A stretch of DNA of 64,000 nucleotides, from contig CM060177.1 of the NCBI GenBank assembly GCA_030549775.1, positions 53,632,638-53,696,637 on the forward strand, given 5' to 3'. Both the position numbers and the translations under genes were made by a program. Shown piece by piece: positions 35,460 to 47,783 of this stretch (positions within the stretch are counted from its first letter, which is position 1; every line of letters starts with the position of its first letter). The notes below the pieces were generated by a model, which searched no databases, was not told where the DNA came from, and saw nothing but the letters and a program-made list of their open reading frames with translations. Source of the stretch: Tamarix chinensis. Its lineage: Eukaryota > Streptophyta > Magnoliopsida > Caryophyllales > Tamaricaceae.

Positions 35460-36119
35460 CCCCTCCCCGAATGGCCTAGGGCAAGTCCTTCCCTTGGACC
35501 TTGCTGAAACCCTACCTCGCCGCCGCCTGATCAGACGCCCTTTCCGTCGCCTCTAGCAGCCGCCGCGACCACCTCCAAGCACCAAACCTTCCTTTCACCA
35601 CCCTCCACGCAGCCAAACCGTCTCTGCCTCCGTTCCTACCCCGCACGAGCCACCACAGTCGTGCGAAGGTGCCACCCTAAAAAACGCCACCGCCGCCTTG
35701 CGCCGCCCGCTGCCGCCACCTCCGCCGTAATTAACCCCTTCTCCACCTTCCAAAGTGACCAGCAGGTCCTCCCCTACCTTCCCATACCCTCCTTACCCCC
35801 TGCTCCCTTCTCCACCAGCCACCACCATTTCCACCACCTTTCCTCCTCTCGGCCACCGCGTCCGCCGCCGCGCGCCGCCTCCCTGCTCACGCCACCCTCA
35901 TTCCACTCCCCTCTCCCTGCTGTCTCCTCCCCACACTTAGCTTCCTTTTTCCCTCCTCCCATCTAACCACTCTTCCCCACCTTTCTCTCTTCTCCTCCTC
36001 CATCGTCGCCGCCGCCACCGCCTCGCGCCGCCCACGGACCACCACTGTTCTCAGGTGGTCTTCCACTCACCTGAACCCTAAACCCTTCTCTTATGCCACC
36101 TATAGTGGCTTATACCTAA

Positions 36120-36510
36120 TATTAGTATTATCACACTTATTATTTATTATTATTATTATTATTATTACACTCATTACTAGTATTATTATTATTATTATTA
36201 CTTTTATTATTATTATCATTTCTAATATTATGACTTCTGATATTAAAGTTATCATTTTTACCATACAATCATCTCTTGGAACCCTAACTCCTATTATGCT
36301 CAACTTTAGTTTATTTTATAAGTGTTAATATTAACAACCCTACTACTATTATTATTATTATTATTATCTCTATTACCTTACTAAGGTCATTATTATTAAT
36401 ACTTAACCATACTAGGTTATTGTTATTGTTATTATTATTGCTAGGGTTATTATGGTTACTATTACTATTATTATCATTATTAATACCATTATTACTATTA
36501 TCATTATCAC
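36120..36510. repeat. ATT-rich trinucleotide repeats in LTR1
   Basis: Several runs of ATT, some mixed with CTA and ATC, near 36145-36170, 36181-36220, 36345-36370 and 36425-36500. Confidence 0.9.
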
Positions 36511-37027
36511 CCTTAGGAATAATTTACTTGAAATATTGTGACCTTATAATATTATTATTTCAAACCCAACACCATTGTTAGACTTAATCTAAGAAAAATG
36601 CTAGGGTTCTATTACTTGAAACATAAGTGTCACTATTAGTGGTCTTATTATAATTATTATTATTATCCCTATTTTACTATGACTAGTGAACACTAGTATT
36701 ATAAGAATGGAACTAATGGGCTTAATAATATAAGTGTAACAATAGGTATTAGAAATAAACATATTTTGACTACTAATATTTAGTATACTAACGCTAAGGT
36801 AAAAACCCTAGTTTTGTATAAAACCCTTTTTAGTAATAAAAAAACCCTAACCTTAAAACTAGCATGAGGATTATAATAATTAGAAGGGAAACTAATACTT
36901 AGCATTTTTCCCTTTTTATAGGTAACCCCGACCAAAGCCCTAAGGAGCTAGAGGAGCGTGCTCCAAGCCCGGTGCCTACCTAGGTAAGGACGAAGCTATG
37001 GCCTTGTGCTATGTGTAATATTATGTG

Positions 37028-37081
37028 TTGATGAATGATGAGTATGCCATGTTGATGAATGATGAGTATGCCATGTGGATG
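37028..37081 (+). repeat. 26 bp tandem duplication in LTR1
   Basis: GATGAATGATGAGTATGCCA followed by TGTTG or TGTGG occurs twice head to tail. Confidence 0.85.
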
Positions 37082-38302
37082 TGTATTATGCATGTGTTAT
37101 GAGTAACCTGTTTTGTGTAGCGCAGCATGGATCATGAGGTATGTTGTGTGTGCCTTATATTTATAGCGTGACATGTTCCATGTTTGTTGTTGATGTTGAT
37201 GATGTGACTTGTTATGGCCCTCTAGGACATGCATGCTAGGGTTTTGGGTAGCATGAAATGATAATAAAAGAACAACGGGGAGGTGGACATTTGGGAAGTT
37301 TGCATGGGGGAACTAGACCTTGCATGGGCATGATCCTTACGTGGAAAAAGTTAATTTGGGTTGTAAGTAAGAGTCATGGAGAGTCTTAGAATGATTGGAT
37401 ACTCGGTATGAAAATAGTACGTGAGTTGGCGTATAAGAGACCTGATTAGGGTTTTGTGAGTAAGTGTGTTGGGAAGTCTGCATGGAGTATTTAAAGTCTG
37501 CATGGGAATGAATCTTACGTGAGGAAAGTTTATTTAGGAAGTAGATAAGATAATGCCAAAGTTATGGATCCATTGGAGACTTGGGTGCAAAATTTTACGT
37601 GGGTCGGTGTAAGAGTGCCTAAGGGTTCCAATTAGGGTTTTTGGGAGGAAATGAGCATTTTGAGGGGTACAAGGGGAAAAATGATCAATGAGGGATGGAG
37701 TATGGGGTTGAGAGTGAGAACTCACTTATATAAAGGATGGGTGAGGGTTTCTAGATGGAAGAAGAGATTTTGGGGTGTAAGGAGAGGTTAATTGTTGAAG
37801 AAGTAAAGTGCCAGGGTTTGGTGCCGCCAACTAGGGTTGGCATGGTCGATTAGGGTTTGAGTAGCCAACTAGGGTTTTGTTGGTCACATGTGAGCTTGGG
37901 AGATAAAGAAATACATTTGGGGAACTTCCTAATAAAGGATGAGGTGCGAGATAGAGAATAACGTAGCGTTTGGGTAAGTAAGAAAGAGTTGGGCCACATA
38001 GGTCCGATTAGGGTATCTGAGGAGGAACCCTAGAGGGATGAGAACATGCGGAGGCGACATCATATGTGATGGGATGGCCTATATCCTTGGAGTCTGTGTC
38101 TTACTATATGCTACTTTACCTAAGCCTACAGGGGGTGGATGTCAGGAGTGAGAAGAGGTATGGGTCTCAAAATATGGGACGGTCCCTCTAGAGGGGAAGA
38201 AGTAGAGAATCAACCGCATGCATGTCAAGGGTGTTGTGTGATTCAATAAGACACGGATAATACACTAATAACGTAAAGCGAAAGATTATTGAGCCGAGCC
38301 CA

Positions 38303-38607
38303 GTCCGATCCACCAGTTAGAATAGTGGTCAGAGGCGTTCTGCCCTGTGCGTTTCGTGCCGGTCCACCGGCTATAATAGTGGTCAGAGGCGTTCTGCCAT
38401 GTGTGTTTAATTCCGGTCCACCGGCTATAATAGTGGGGGATCTCGGCTCAATACACCCAAAGTAAATAAGTTAATTTAGGGAAAAATACTAAGCACTTAC
38501 AGTGGAACACCATGTTGAGGCGGGGCCAGTCCGGTCCACCGGTTAGAATAGTGGTCAGAGGCGTTCTGCCCTGTGTTTTTATTTCCGGTCCACCGGCTAT
38601 AATAGTG
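38303..38607 (+). repeat. dyad-repeat array of LTR1 (five units)
   Basis: GGTCCACCGGCTATAATAGTGG or a near copy at 38303-38328, 38361-38382, 38415-38436, 38533-38554 and 38586-38607. Spacing is 53-54 bp, with one gap of 118 bp. Between units, TCAGAGGCGTTCTGCC is repeated three times. Each unit has inverted arms CCAC...GTGG. Confidence 0.92.
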
Positions 38608-39316
38608 GGGTCCCCGTGCTCACATGGATTATTGAAGGATGCGTGAAATGGACTTAATTCATTAATGAGAATGCAGAATAAGACATCATAAAGTGACTAG
38701 ATCTGTTCATGCATGTCATCGTATATTACTTGCGTAATGAATGTGGGTCTTGTGTGCTATGTGTTGGCCTTAGCTCGTCTGTTACCTTACTCAGTACGTA
38801 GCGTACTGATCATCTGTTTCATGGGTGCTGCTCATTCCCACGAGCAGAGAGCCCTTCTGACCTTGTGCAGGTAGGAGATTTGGTATTCGATGCCTACGAC
38901 ACCTATGAGGCATCAGGTGGGGCTGAGTATTGAGTCTACTTTGGTTGGGGCCGAGAGTGAGCCGGCTGGACGTCTTGTTATTTCCGTTGTCATCTATCAT
39001 GTTCTGAGTCGTATTTATGTTACGCTCGTGTTTTGGAGTGGAATTCTTAAATTGTATTCCTAACGATATTTTAACTGCTGTTGGCACCTTAACCTTCCTG
39101 GATGTTTTATGTTGATCATGCACTTATGCTTTGTTGGTTTTACTTCACGAATTTTTGAATCTAGCCTTAGCACTCGGTACCGGGACGGTAGTAGTGAACC
39201 GGTCCGGTACTAAGTGTGGCGGTAATACCCCTAAATTCATGGTTTTAAATTGTACGCTTCCGCTAAACCCTTCGTTTTAAACGAAATTTTTCAGTAGTGA
39301 ATTTGGGGGTGTTACA

Positions 39317-40925
39317 GATACCACTAATCTACATAGTTCTTTTATCAACTCTAAGCTATGAATATCCTATCATAGATAAACAAAATTTTCTAAGTTGTCG
39401 CCTTGATCATCTCTAGTCCAAGTATAAAAATCTTGCTAATGTCACTCAAACATATAGGTATCTAGCACTTGCATCCATTTAACACCTCAAAGGGTGCCAT
39501 CACTACTCTAGCATGATAATGGTTGTTGTACGAGAACATTACCAAATGTAGGTGACCTCTCAACTATCTCGTAAGTATAAAACACAAGCTTGTACTATCT
39601 CCTATAGTGTCTTGATCATCTTCTCAATCTCCCCATTTGTCATTTGTAACTTGGTAAAAGTTTGTACTCATCCTCAATATGCCCATAGCCTCTTGAAACC
39701 TCCCTCAAAATTACAAAAGCAATCTTAAATCTCTATTGGAGACTATCTTAGTAGGTGTACCATGCTTATTCACTATGAACCTCATGTAAGCATCAAATAA
39801 TCAGTCTATACTCTAGGTTGACTTCATTGGTACAAATACTACCATGTTAGTCAACCTATCCATGATGAATCAAATCATGTTACACCTTCTACTAGTCCTC
39901 AATAGTCAGCTCACAAAATCTATAGAGATGGAGTCCCATTTTCATCCCACCACATCTAAAGGTTGGACTATCCCTATCGGTCTATGATGCTCTATCTTGA
40001 CATTTTGATAGATTAGAAATCTTGACACAAACTTGGCTATGTCTCACTACATGAAAGGCCACAATTAAATCTATTTAAGGTCCTTGTGTAACTTATCCCC
40101 TCTTAGGTGAATAGAATAGGAAATATAATGACCTTCATCTCAGATCTAGCACTTTAGATTAGCACAACTTTGAGATACTCACCAATCATCCTATTAGCGA
40201 ATGACATCATCCTCATGAATATAAAAACCCTTATCTCAACCATATTGTATCATTTGTTAAATCCTCTCATGCTTTACATATCCAGGTTGCCTTGTTTAAA
40301 TCTCATCAAACACCATCGAAGTAATCATAAACAGACTCATCCAAATCTCCAAATCACCCTACTAGATTAGCTCGATCCCCAACTTTTGAAGCTCCTCCAG
40401 CAACTAATTAGCTACCACACAATAATTCAAAGAGTGTGATGTATTCTTACTTAAGGCATCTAGAAAAACATTGGCCTTACCCTTATGGTAGGTTAACACA
40501 ATGTTGTAGTCATTTACTAATTCTAGCCATATCCTCTACCTCATATTCAAGTCGTTTTGGTTAAATATATACTTGAGGCTCTTATGGTTGGTAAAAAAAT
40601 GTACATTATATCCCATATAGATAATGCCTCCTAATCTTCAATGTAAAGATGATTGTGGCCAACTCAAATCATGGGTCTAGTAGTTTTTCTTATGCTACTT
40701 TACTTTGTGAGAAGCATAAAAAACTACCTTAGTATGATGCATTAACACACAACCTTATTTGTGCTTCGATGCATCACTGTATGCCCCAAATCCATTTCTT
40801 CTTATTGGTAGAGGTAAAACTAGTGTGGCAGTTAGATGCTTCTTCAACTCCTATAATGCATGCTTGTAGGTATTATCCTACCGAAACCTGGCATACTTCT
40901 TCATAAGGTTTGTCAAAGGATGAGC
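39317..40925 (-). pseudogene. element C integrase and RNase H remnant
   Basis: Continues the integrase cut by LTR1. On the minus strand, the integrase core lies near 39780-39960 and the YNNHYHA...APFEVL block near 39480-39540, aligning with element B. The RNase H end lies near 40450-40600 and its start near 40900. No frame stays open for long; stops are frequent. The right end meets LTR2 at 40926. Confidence 0.72.
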
Positions 40926-41229
40926 AATAATCTCTTGAAACCTTAAAAACCTATAATTTAATAAATAGCTTTTATTTGGGATGAATTAGCTTTTAAAATT
41001 ATTTAATTTAATTATTTTATTTATTTTTGAGTATATAAATTTGGATAGGAATATTTGATAAATTAAAATAAATATTTAGTTATTTTTATCATACTCTTTT
41101 TATTTAAATAATTTTCCAAACTAATATTTTACTAAAATTATCCTTGTTAAACGAATATATTAAATTATATTAAATTAAATTATTAAATTTATTTATCTAC
41201 CAAAAATATTATATCTTATTTTCCAATAA

Positions 41230-42370
41230 ATTATTTTATCTATTTTCCCCTACTTTTTCCTTTTTCCTTTATTCCCTCTTTCCTTTCCTTTTCTTTTTCT
41301 CTTATTTCTTCCTTTTTCTTTTTCCTTCCTCTTCGGGCCGCCTGATCGGTAAGCCTCCCCCCTGCACGCCTGGGCCTCCGGTCCACTCCCTTCCCCCTCT
41401 CCTTCTCTTATGTACAACCCAGCTCCCCCTCTTTTCTTTCTTTCCTTTCTCCCCTGGACCAAACCAACCCATTTCTTTCTCCCCCTTACACCCGGCCTGC
41501 TGCCCTCCTTTTCTTCCTATTCTTCTTTCTTCTCTTATGCCCCAACCAAGGTACCTGACTTGTCTCCGTTGCCATACCTGCCACCTCGAGCACGCTTGGC
41601 CACTGCCCTACTACTACCATTACAACCCTACCTTTCTCTCTCTCCCCTGTCCCTATTTTTCACCATTTTGGAAAAAACCAGCCATTTACCCCCATCACGC
41701 ATGGCCTCCATTTCCTCTTCTTCCCTTCCCTCTCCCTGCCACCCTACCACCTCTTTTCCACCCTAAAGGCTGCCACCGGCCAACTACTTGCCCTTATCTC
41801 TTCCTCTCCTTTTTTCTTCCCCTCACGAGCCCCCTTTCCTGCCCCATTTTTGAGCCTTCCCCTTCCACCAATGCTTTTCTCTCCTTATCTCCTCCTTCCA
41901 TTTCCATCACTATTTTGCACTGCCACCTCCCTCCTCCACTTCCACTGCCACACCGAACCCCTGCACCACCCCTTGCTACCCTCTACCTCATCCCTGAACC
42001 ACCACACAACCCCTCAAGCCCCCTACAACCCACATTCTTCCTTCCCTCTTCTTTTTCCCTTCTTTTTCTCCCTTCCTGGCAACCTCCCTACAACCCCTCC
42101 TTCTACCACCGTCTTGATGCCTTTACCACCACCTAAGCCACCAAACCACTCCCTGCAACCTCCTCTACCACCTCCCACTTCCTTTGGCCGAAACTAACCT
42201 TTGCAGCCCCTCATTTTCCCCTCCATTTTCCTTCCTTCTCGGCTACGCCCACCTTGACAACCCCTTTTGCAGCCTTGCCACCGCAACCCCAACAACCTAT
42301 CCCCGAACACCACCTACACCCCCTCTTCACCCTTGCACCTTTCCCTTGCCCTAAATCCCCCTCCATCTAC
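41230..42370 (+). repeat. pyrimidine-rich block of LTR2
   Basis: About 1.1 kb with strong C/T bias on the LTR sense strand, equivalent to the GC block of LTR1 (34850-36060) and of LTR G (54500-55620). It contains few CpG, and TG/CA stand where LTR1 often has CG. The long Pro/Ser/Leu-rich ORFs here come from this composition. Confidence 0.7.
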
Positions 42371-42678
42371 TTCCTTTCCTAGACCCAAAATCCAAACCCA
42401 AAAATACCATTTCCTCCATTTCATACCATTTTGAGCCCCTTATCCCTTTATTTTGCTTGTAGCTCATGCTACATGAGTAGCATGAGTTGCTGCATTCTTG
42501 ATTTAATTTTGGTTGATAATTTTAAGGTATAATAATATTTAAGCTAAGTATTTCATTAATTAAGTTTTATAAGTCATATGCTTTTAGTTTTCTTATTTTT
42601 ATTGTGATAAATATTGATTTTATTTTTAGGTGTTGATTTTTCTATTTAAAGCTTGAATCTTTAATCAAGATACTGGTA

Positions 42679-44465
42679 TGTAACACTCCCAAAATTTACT
42701 ACCGAAAAATTTCATTTAAATAAAAAGGTTTTACAGAAGCGAGATAATAAAACTGTAAATTCAGAGGGCATTACGGCTACACTTAGTACCAGACCGATTC
42801 ACTCCTACCGTTCCAATACCAAGTGCTAAGGCAAAACAAGGTTAACATCAAGCACAAGTCATTACTAAAACAATGAGAGTCCATAAGAGGAATCCCTCAT
42901 CTTCATACAAAAATTAGAGTGCGATTTAGAATTACAACCCAAAGAGTAAGTAACTAGAGTTTTTCAAAAACATAAAATGCCATAAGATGTCACATAACTA
43001 AAATAAAACGATTCATGGTCAAGTTAAAAGAAAAACAAATTCCAACCGAGTCACTCTCAATCCTTAGGTTAGGTCTAGGCTCAATGCTCAGTCCTACCCG
43101 ATGCCTTGTAGGTGTCATAGGCATCGAAGACATCGTCCCTTACCTACACAAACTCAGACGGGTCTTCTGCTCGTGGGAATGAGTAGCACCTATGAAACGG
43201 GTGATTAGTACGCTACATACTGAGTAAGGTAACCATGTTCTTAGGCCAAACATACAAAAACATACAACATTGAATACATGACATGGTCATATAAGCGGCA
43301 TACAGTGATACAAATTATGAAGGCCCGACTATGGTCCAGATAGACTTATTCTTTAAACCTCTGATAAATATAATTTTTTCACATCATAGTCTTTATCAAT
43401 CCATGAGAGTGCAAGAACCCCATTATTATAGCCGGTGGACTGATCATATAGGACAAAATGCTCCTCGACATTATTAATCTCCTGTGGACCGGTCATGAAG
43501 GGAACCCCGACTCCTGACCACAATTATTCACCGATGGACTGATCTGGGTCCGAATCAACAATCTTTCTCTTTAAATGGATAATATCTTATTTGTGTCTTA
43601 TTTGATAATCATTTTACCCTTGACATGCATGTCACCAACATTCTACTTCTATCGTCTCAAGGGTGCCCATCCCATATCTTGAGACTCTTGGGCCCCTTAT
43701 CACGCCCCGACATCCATTCCCCTTTACATTTACACATAAGGAAAAACCCAACTCTCAAGAGTGTGGGTTAGGCCCAAAACCTCATGACATCAACTCCACC
43801 TACTATCACCCTCTAGGATTTTCCCTTAAAAACCCTAATTGGACCTATGTGGCCTGACTTTCTGCCACCCTATGTAAACTCTCGAAGTCCCCATACAAAC
43901 CCTATAATCCCCATGCATGGTTCCCATCTCTCATTCATTTTGGTCATTTCTTCCTCTTTATTTTCCTCTCGTGGATCAAGAGCTAGTTTGGTCAAACTCA
44001 TATCCCCTTAGTGAACTCACTTCCCATTTTCTTTCTTTTAATCCTTTCATTCCTATATCATATTATCAATCATCCTAGCATATATGTTCTAGAGGGCCAT
44101 ATCATATCACATCAATATCGCCATATATACATATCATACTCATATCATAAGGAAACACACAAACATACTTCAACTCCAAGCTACGCTATACATAAGACAA
44201 GTTAATGACAATCCTACGATACAAAACATAGCATGATATATAGCATCCAAGGCATACAAGTCACACAACACACATGGACCTTAGCTACATCCTTATCTAA
44301 AACGACGTCGAGCATGGAGCATGCTCCTATGCCTCCTTAGGGTTTTGACTTGATTCACCTATAAGAGGGAAACACTATAGATTAATCTCCCTCTTACTAA
44401 AGATTACCATTATTTCTACCCTACCCTTATCATATTCTACTATTAGGGCTAATAATGATAATAGT
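42679..44465 (-). mobile_element. LTR3: inverted, truncated LTR inside LTR2
   Basis: Starts TGTAACACTCCC and is the reverse complement of the second half of LTR1 (39316 back to about 36900). The order is the same: terminal block, CAGTAGCGTAC-like block, dyad units (43415-43535), and the CCTTAGGG block near 44335. It ends without an LTR start sequence near 44465; the exact border is uncertain. Confidence 0.7.
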
Positions 44466-45116
44466 AATTTTATAATTATAAGTATCTGATTAAATAATTA
44501 TGGACTAATGGCTTAAGGCCCTAAAATTATTGATTGTACATTTTAACCTATTCATATTTGATTGACTTGTTAAGTATGTGAATGTATGGATGTGAATATT
44601 ATGTATGCAACTTTCATTATGTATGTATCATGTGTTACATTGTGGGCCTGCTGTTAAGTGTGTTTTAAAGGATTACTCAGTACTATAGTATTGAATGGTT
44701 CCATTCGTGGGGTCCCTGCCTATTCAATGGGCAGTATCCCTTGCAAATCCTTTTTCAAGTGCTATTCAAGTGGGCAACGGAAAATAGCATAAGGAATTAT
44801 CCAAAACTTATAGGGTTTCACTCTTTCTCTTTTAAATTCCTGGTTTCAATGTAATCATTGATTTTGTAACCACCATTAGTGGGTTCTATCCTTGTAAATT
44901 GTTATTTATGCTACTCTAATTTAAACATGGGTTGAGTTTCTTGTAAATTGTATTTTACACTTTTATCCTTATCACTTGGTACTGGAACAGTAGGAGTAAA
45001 CTAGTCTAGTACTAAGTGTGGCATTAATATTTCCAGAATTAACAGTTTGATATTTTGCTTCGGCATTCCTTTTAATAAAATGAAATTTTCCAGTAGTGAA
45101 TTTTGGGGGTGTTACA

Positions 45117-46350
45117 TAAGCTACCTTTGAGAAGTCCTTAACAACATGTCTATAGTACCCATACAAACCTAGGAAACTATGAACTTCAAGAACATTAGTA
45201 GGGGCCTTCCACTTTGTAAATATAATAATCTTTTTCGGATTTACAACCCCTCCTCCTACTGACACTAAATGCCATAAAAAAGCAACCTCCTAAAGCTAAA
45301 ACTCACACTAGCAGACTTTAGCATATAGCTTATGCTCTCTAAAAAGTGATAAAATGGTGCATCAGTGCTTCTCGTGCTTCTCTATACTCCAAGGGTACAC
45401 TTTAATATTGTTCATAAACACAAACAAAAATTAATTGTGGAACGGCTGAGAAATCATTATCACCCATTCGATAAATATGACAGGTGCTTTAGTGACCCTA
45501 AAAGGCATTACCGTGAACTTATAGAGTTCATACGGTGTCCTAAAAGTTATCTTCATGATGTCCTGCAATGTACAACTAGTCATAACCCACCTCAAATCAA
45601 TTTTTGAGAAGATTACAACACCTTGAAGCTAGTCAAACATATCATCGATCCATAGAAGTGGATATCAATTTTTCATCATCAACTAGTTTAGACCTCAGTA
45701 GTTAATACACAAACAAAGGCTTCCATCCTTCTTCACAAACAAAACTAATGCTCACCATGGAGATAAACTAGAGTGGATGTAACCGTGAGCCATCAAATAC
45801 TCCAATTGAGTCTTCAAATCCTATAACTCTAATAATTATATATAGTCAAGTGCCTTCGACACTAGCTCTGCCCCTAGTAATAGCTAAATGATGAATAGTA
45901 TCTCGCATACGGGTTACATATTAGGTATTTCCTTCGAGAATATGTTGAGGAAGTTCAAAGCAACAAGAATATGTTCTAATGCCACCACATCCTTATTCAA
46001 ATCCTAAACACTACACAGGCACGTGGGTTACCTCTCTACACCAAAGAATACAACATATAGGTAGATACAACCTTCGTTGTAGGCTTAGGCTTGTAACTCC
46101 TATAGGAGACCCTAACACTTGGAGGTACCCATAATAGTACTCGCACATTCTATTAACATATCAATCCATAAGATAACATCAAAGTCCTATAGGTGTATCC
46201 TGATTATGTCCAACTAGGAAGTATATATCGCCTATATTTAAGGCCACATTCGAGTAGAGCCTAGTGCAATCTAATCTATCCCTAGAAGGCAATATCATAG
46301 ATATATTTGTGATAGTAGATGGATATAAAGAAATTACCACAATAAAATTA
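45117..46350 (-). pseudogene. element C reverse transcriptase and protease remnant
   Basis: On the minus strand the RT thumb (VVNPKKIIIFTKWKAPTN, VHSFLGLYGYYRHVVKDF) lies at 45265-45120 and is cut by LTR2 at the KVA position. The catalytic F-I-D-D of element B is F-M-N-N here (about 45415-45404), so both catalytic Asp are Asn. RT fingers and palm run to about 45850. A protease-like C-terminal part lies near 46150-46200, and its active-site region is not recognisable. Confidence 0.72.
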
Positions 46351-46449
46351 GGAGACACAAATCAAAGAAGAAACAAAATCAAGCAACACATACATTAGCA
46401 ATGAAAGGATAATGAACACACCAATGACTAGGTCCAACTACCAATTAAC

Positions 46450-47530
46450 CTCTACTTGGTTGATGACATTCAATCACCCATGTAACTATCCTCCCTCATA
46501 TCCTTCTCATACCTCCTAGCATCTTACCTCTATCTTTTTCATTGAGGGAATGGTGAGGCCCTTGTGGTGTCCCCTTAGCCTCTATAGATTATATATCGGC
46601 TACGACAGGTGCCCTTTTCTAAAACTGCTATGGCGATGACTAGTAGGTTTTCTCTAGGTAAGCCTACTGCTATGGTATCAACGATCCCCTTTAATAAAAT
46701 TGAAAACCCTATACCTAAAATTATCCCCTTTAGTGCTCACATTTGAATAATTAGTGGCTTAACTGACCTTAAGCTCTATAGTGAACAACTGTACCTTAGT
46801 AGTTTTATCTAGGATGATCTCTACCAAAAAATTAACAAGAAGGTTGCCTCAATGGTCTTGAATATCAAGTCTAACCATTAGTCTAGCCCCTCGATTAGAG
46901 AGTCAGCATTTTGCATTTTTAAAATGGGATCTAACCTCTATTAAGGATCGAAGCCTGATCTTGCACCATAATAGTGGTGACACTAGCCCACTCATATTTG
47001 GTGGCCTAGTTTTTTAGGGACATAACATCATTGTCCCATGGATGATGAAATTGAGTCCCTACTTGACCAATGTTAAATTGCAAGCCACTATACACGGTGA
47101 GAACATTAGTTGCTCTGTGAATCACGTATGGTATTGTTGTACTGTCATGCCTCCCTTAGTAAGCTACATGAACTCCTTCAAATTTTCTTTCTTAAGGCTC
47201 TCTAGGTTAAACTTGATATGGATCTCTGTGCTGCTCGAAGAAATAAAGTTGCTATGCTCACCTTCTGAGCTGTTAGACAACTGACTACCTCAAAGTCCTG
47301 TCTGTGTCTAACGTCCACCCCTCTAGGATGGATAGATCCATATTACTAATGTAGAGTTATGGGTGATGTCAAGGAACCCTCTAAGCCCAGTCATCTATGA
47401 TATTCTATTATAGGTACTATGAGGGTGGTAGTGGCAGTTTAGGCTAAGGCAGCTGCGATGCATACCTAATTAATTTGATGAAGGCCTCAAAGTTGTTCTC
47501 TAGGTAACCAACACGGCCATTCAGTGCCAT
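46450..47530 (-). pseudogene. gag: element C gag remnant
   Basis: A likely ATG at 47530-47528 opens MALNGRVGYLENNFEAF, matching the gag start of element B. The rest is broken across frames. The zinc-knuckle position near 46745-46790 has lost its Cys pattern. The PBS lies 240 bp upstream, as in element B. Confidence 0.68.
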
Positions 47531-47769
47531 GAAAAGCTAGCTGCAAGATAAAGAAAAACCCTATTAAGATAGAGTTTTGAGCTTACTAATATATATCTCA
47601 CATAACACATTTAAAGTCAACCTAGGCTACCCATTTTTTATTGGTCTCATGATAATCATGGTTTTTAAAGAATTGATATCTTTTAAATGCTAAATAGATT
47701 GATAAAATCAGATAAGGAATTGTTTGAAAACTAAATTTTTGAAAATAAAACGTAGTAATCAAAACCAAA

Positions 47770-47780
47770 GTTTGATACCA
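47770..47780 (-). promoter_or_regulatory. primer binding site of element C, tRNA-Met type
   Basis: On the minus strand TGGTATCAAAC follows the LTR end after 3 bp; the consensus is TGGTATCAGAGC. Confidence 0.8.
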
Positions 47781-47783
47781 ACT

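Larger units (their letters stand above)
34501..39316 (+). mobile_element. LTR1: 4.8 kb solo LTR with perfect target duplication
   Basis: Starts TGAAATACCCC and ends GGGGGTGTTACA, with identical 5 bp copies GATAC on both sides (34496-34500 and 39317-39321) and no internal region. Layout: AT-rich start; CpG-rich block with repeated ACGCGT/AACCGTTG boxes; TATA box (35452); C/T-rich GC block to 36060; ATT-rich section (36120-36500); long AG-richer section; dyad array (38303-38607); terminal part with CAGTAGTGAATT. LTRs of this size occur in Del/Tekay and Ogre elements; the shared ends favour Del/Tekay. ORFs in the GC block are composition artefacts. Confidence 0.9.
40926..45116 (+). mobile_element. 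LTR2: solo LTR in element C, itself rearranged
   Basis: The right end is GGGGGTGTTACA at 45116. The left start is AATAATCTCTTGAAACC, taken as a mutated TGTAATAC-type start. TGAGC (40921-40925) and TAAGC (45117-45121) are a one-mismatch target duplication at the position where element B pol reads without a break. Forward parts are 40926-42678 and about 44466-45116; between them lies an inverted LTR piece (LTR3). The forward copy lacks the section of LTR1 from about 36930 to 38740. Confidence 0.75.

Noticed and set aside
35016..35966. Several overlapping Pro/Arg/Ala-rich ORFs on both strands
   Set aside because: The GC-rich block of LTR1 has few stops by composition. The ORFs overlap in all frames and lie around the TATA box, so they are not genes.
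41410..42197. Pro/Ser/Leu-rich ORFs of up to 199 residues
   Set aside because: Composition of the pyrimidine-rich LTR2 block; two overlapping frames are equally open, with no domain.
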